Positions 5,900-6,484 of a DNA stretch of 6,484 bases are shown here, in pieces. The translations under genes and the position numbers were made by a program. Source of the DNA: Natronomonas sp. (GTDB lineage: Archaea > Halobacteriota > Halobacteria > Halobacteriales > Haloarculaceae); assembly GCA_007135435.1 (NCBI GenBank), contig SLIW01000092.1:1-6484 (forward strand), written 5' to 3'. Below the pieces are notes generated by a model. It worked only from the letters and a program-made list of their open reading frames with translations, had not been told where the DNA came from and made no database searches. Every line of letters begins with the position of its first letter. The stretch's first letter is position 1.

Positions 5900-6484
5900 T
5901 CAGAACGCGAGCGCGTCGACGACGACCGCCACGAGCACCAGGCCCAGGAAGGCGTTCGAGGCGTGGAAGGCCCGGAACGCGGCGGGTTCGGACTGCTCGT
6001 GGTGCAGCCGGATCACGGCCCACAGGAAGACCGCGCCGAGGGCGACCGTGACGCTCGCGTACAGCCAGCCGAGGTCGGACAGCGCCGTCAGGCCGGCCGC
6101 GCCCAGGAGCGTCGCCCCGAGGTACAGGAGGATGTGCTTCCTGGTCTCGGTCTCGCCGCGGACGACCGGCATCATGGGGAACCCACCACGGGCGTAGTCG
6201 TCGCGGTAGGCAAGCGCCAGGTTGTAGAAGTGGGCGGGCGTCCAGAGGAAGATGAGTCCGGCCAGCGCGAGCGCCGGGAGGCCGATCTCGTTGGTGACCG
6301 CGGCCCAGCCGATCAGTGCGGGAAGCGCACCGGCGAAGCCGCCGATGACGGTGTTCTGGACGGTGTTGGGTTTCAGGACGAGCGTGTAGACGACGCTGTA
6401 GAAGCCGATCGCCACGAGGCCGAGTGCCGCGGCGAGGGTATTGATCGACAGAAAGACGGCGACCGAGGCACCCGTCAGCACGAA
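5900..6484 (-). CDS. ctaB: Protoheme IX farnesyltransferase (haem O synthase), 3' part
   Basis: This is a UbiA-family membrane enzyme that attaches a farnesyl group to haem B to give haem O, needed directly or via haem A by haem-copper oxidases. The last 194 residues are in the window; the gene's start lies beyond the right edge. Counting from the edge, the conserved loop KPNTVQNTVIGGFAGALP is at 38-55. The second Asp-rich motif YRDDYARGGFPMMPV (93-107), which helps bind the prenyl diphosphate through Mg2+, is intact. About six hydrophobic segments follow the family pattern, and the protein ends DALAF. The first Asp-rich motif should lie in the missing part. Its location near coxB-coxAC fits cofactor supply. 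From memory, haloarchaeal versions often carry an extra N-terminal membrane domain, which cannot be seen here. Confidence 0.95.
   Translation of the reverse strand, partial: FVLTGASVAVFLSINTLAAALGLVAIGFYSVVYTLVLKPNTVQNTVIGGFAGALPALIGWAAVTNEIGLPALALAGLIFLWTPAHFYNLALAYRDDYARGGFPMMPVVRGETETRKHILLYLGATLLGAAGLTALSDLGWLYASVTVALGAVFLWAVIRLHHEQSEPAAFRAFHASNAFLGLVLVAVVVDALAF

Overview
The window looks like haloarchaeal chromosome (class Halobacteria). The coding DNA is GC-rich with strong G/C at third codon positions. The proteins are acidic, one with a long Asp/Glu/Asn tail. The upstream signals are archaeal: a CGAAAA-type BRE next to a TATA-like box, a TATA box giving a nearly leaderless mRNA, and a Shine-Dalgarno of the GGTGAT type. 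Genus cannot be fixed from this piece.

Layout. Bases 1-254 hold no gene I can support. A minus-strand two-gene operon follows: coxB (2744-3640, subunit II with a complete CuA site) and then coxAC (255-2744, a fusion of subunits I and III). The two share one base in a TGATG overlap, and a good ribosome binding site lies inside the end of coxB. A divergent control region (3641-3909) separates coxB from a plus-strand gene (3910-4365) for a small four-helix membrane protein with a His-rich loop, which I cannot name. A hairpin-rich convergent gap (4366-4500) separates it from a minus-strand SPFH/stomatin-like gene (4501-5595). A gap of about 300 bp with a tandem repeat next to its distal end (5596-5899) leads to the 3' part of ctaB, haem O synthase (5900-6484), which runs off the window edge.

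How the genes fit together. CtaB makes haem O, the precursor or cofactor of the haem-copper oxidase encoded by coxB-coxAC. That enzyme takes electrons at CuA, reduces oxygen at the haem-CuB centre, and pumps protons across the membrane. The small four-helix protein shares a control region with coxB, so it may be an accessory subunit or assembly factor, but this rests on position only. The SPFH protein is a membrane scaffold-type protein with no obvious biochemical link to the oxidase.

Points worth a second look. The oxidase has the full D-channel signature (Asp97, Asn86, Asn104, Glu247) but lacks the K-channel lysine: Leu323 sits at the bovine Lys319 position, with exact spacing from the CuB histidines. 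Two separate proteins carry His clusters that I predict to be cytoplasmic. CoxB has a tail expanded by a perfect 15-bp triplication. The intergenic gaps contain several inverted or direct repeats. I saw no convincing wholly new system; the unnamed four-helix protein is the best candidate for undescribed biology here.
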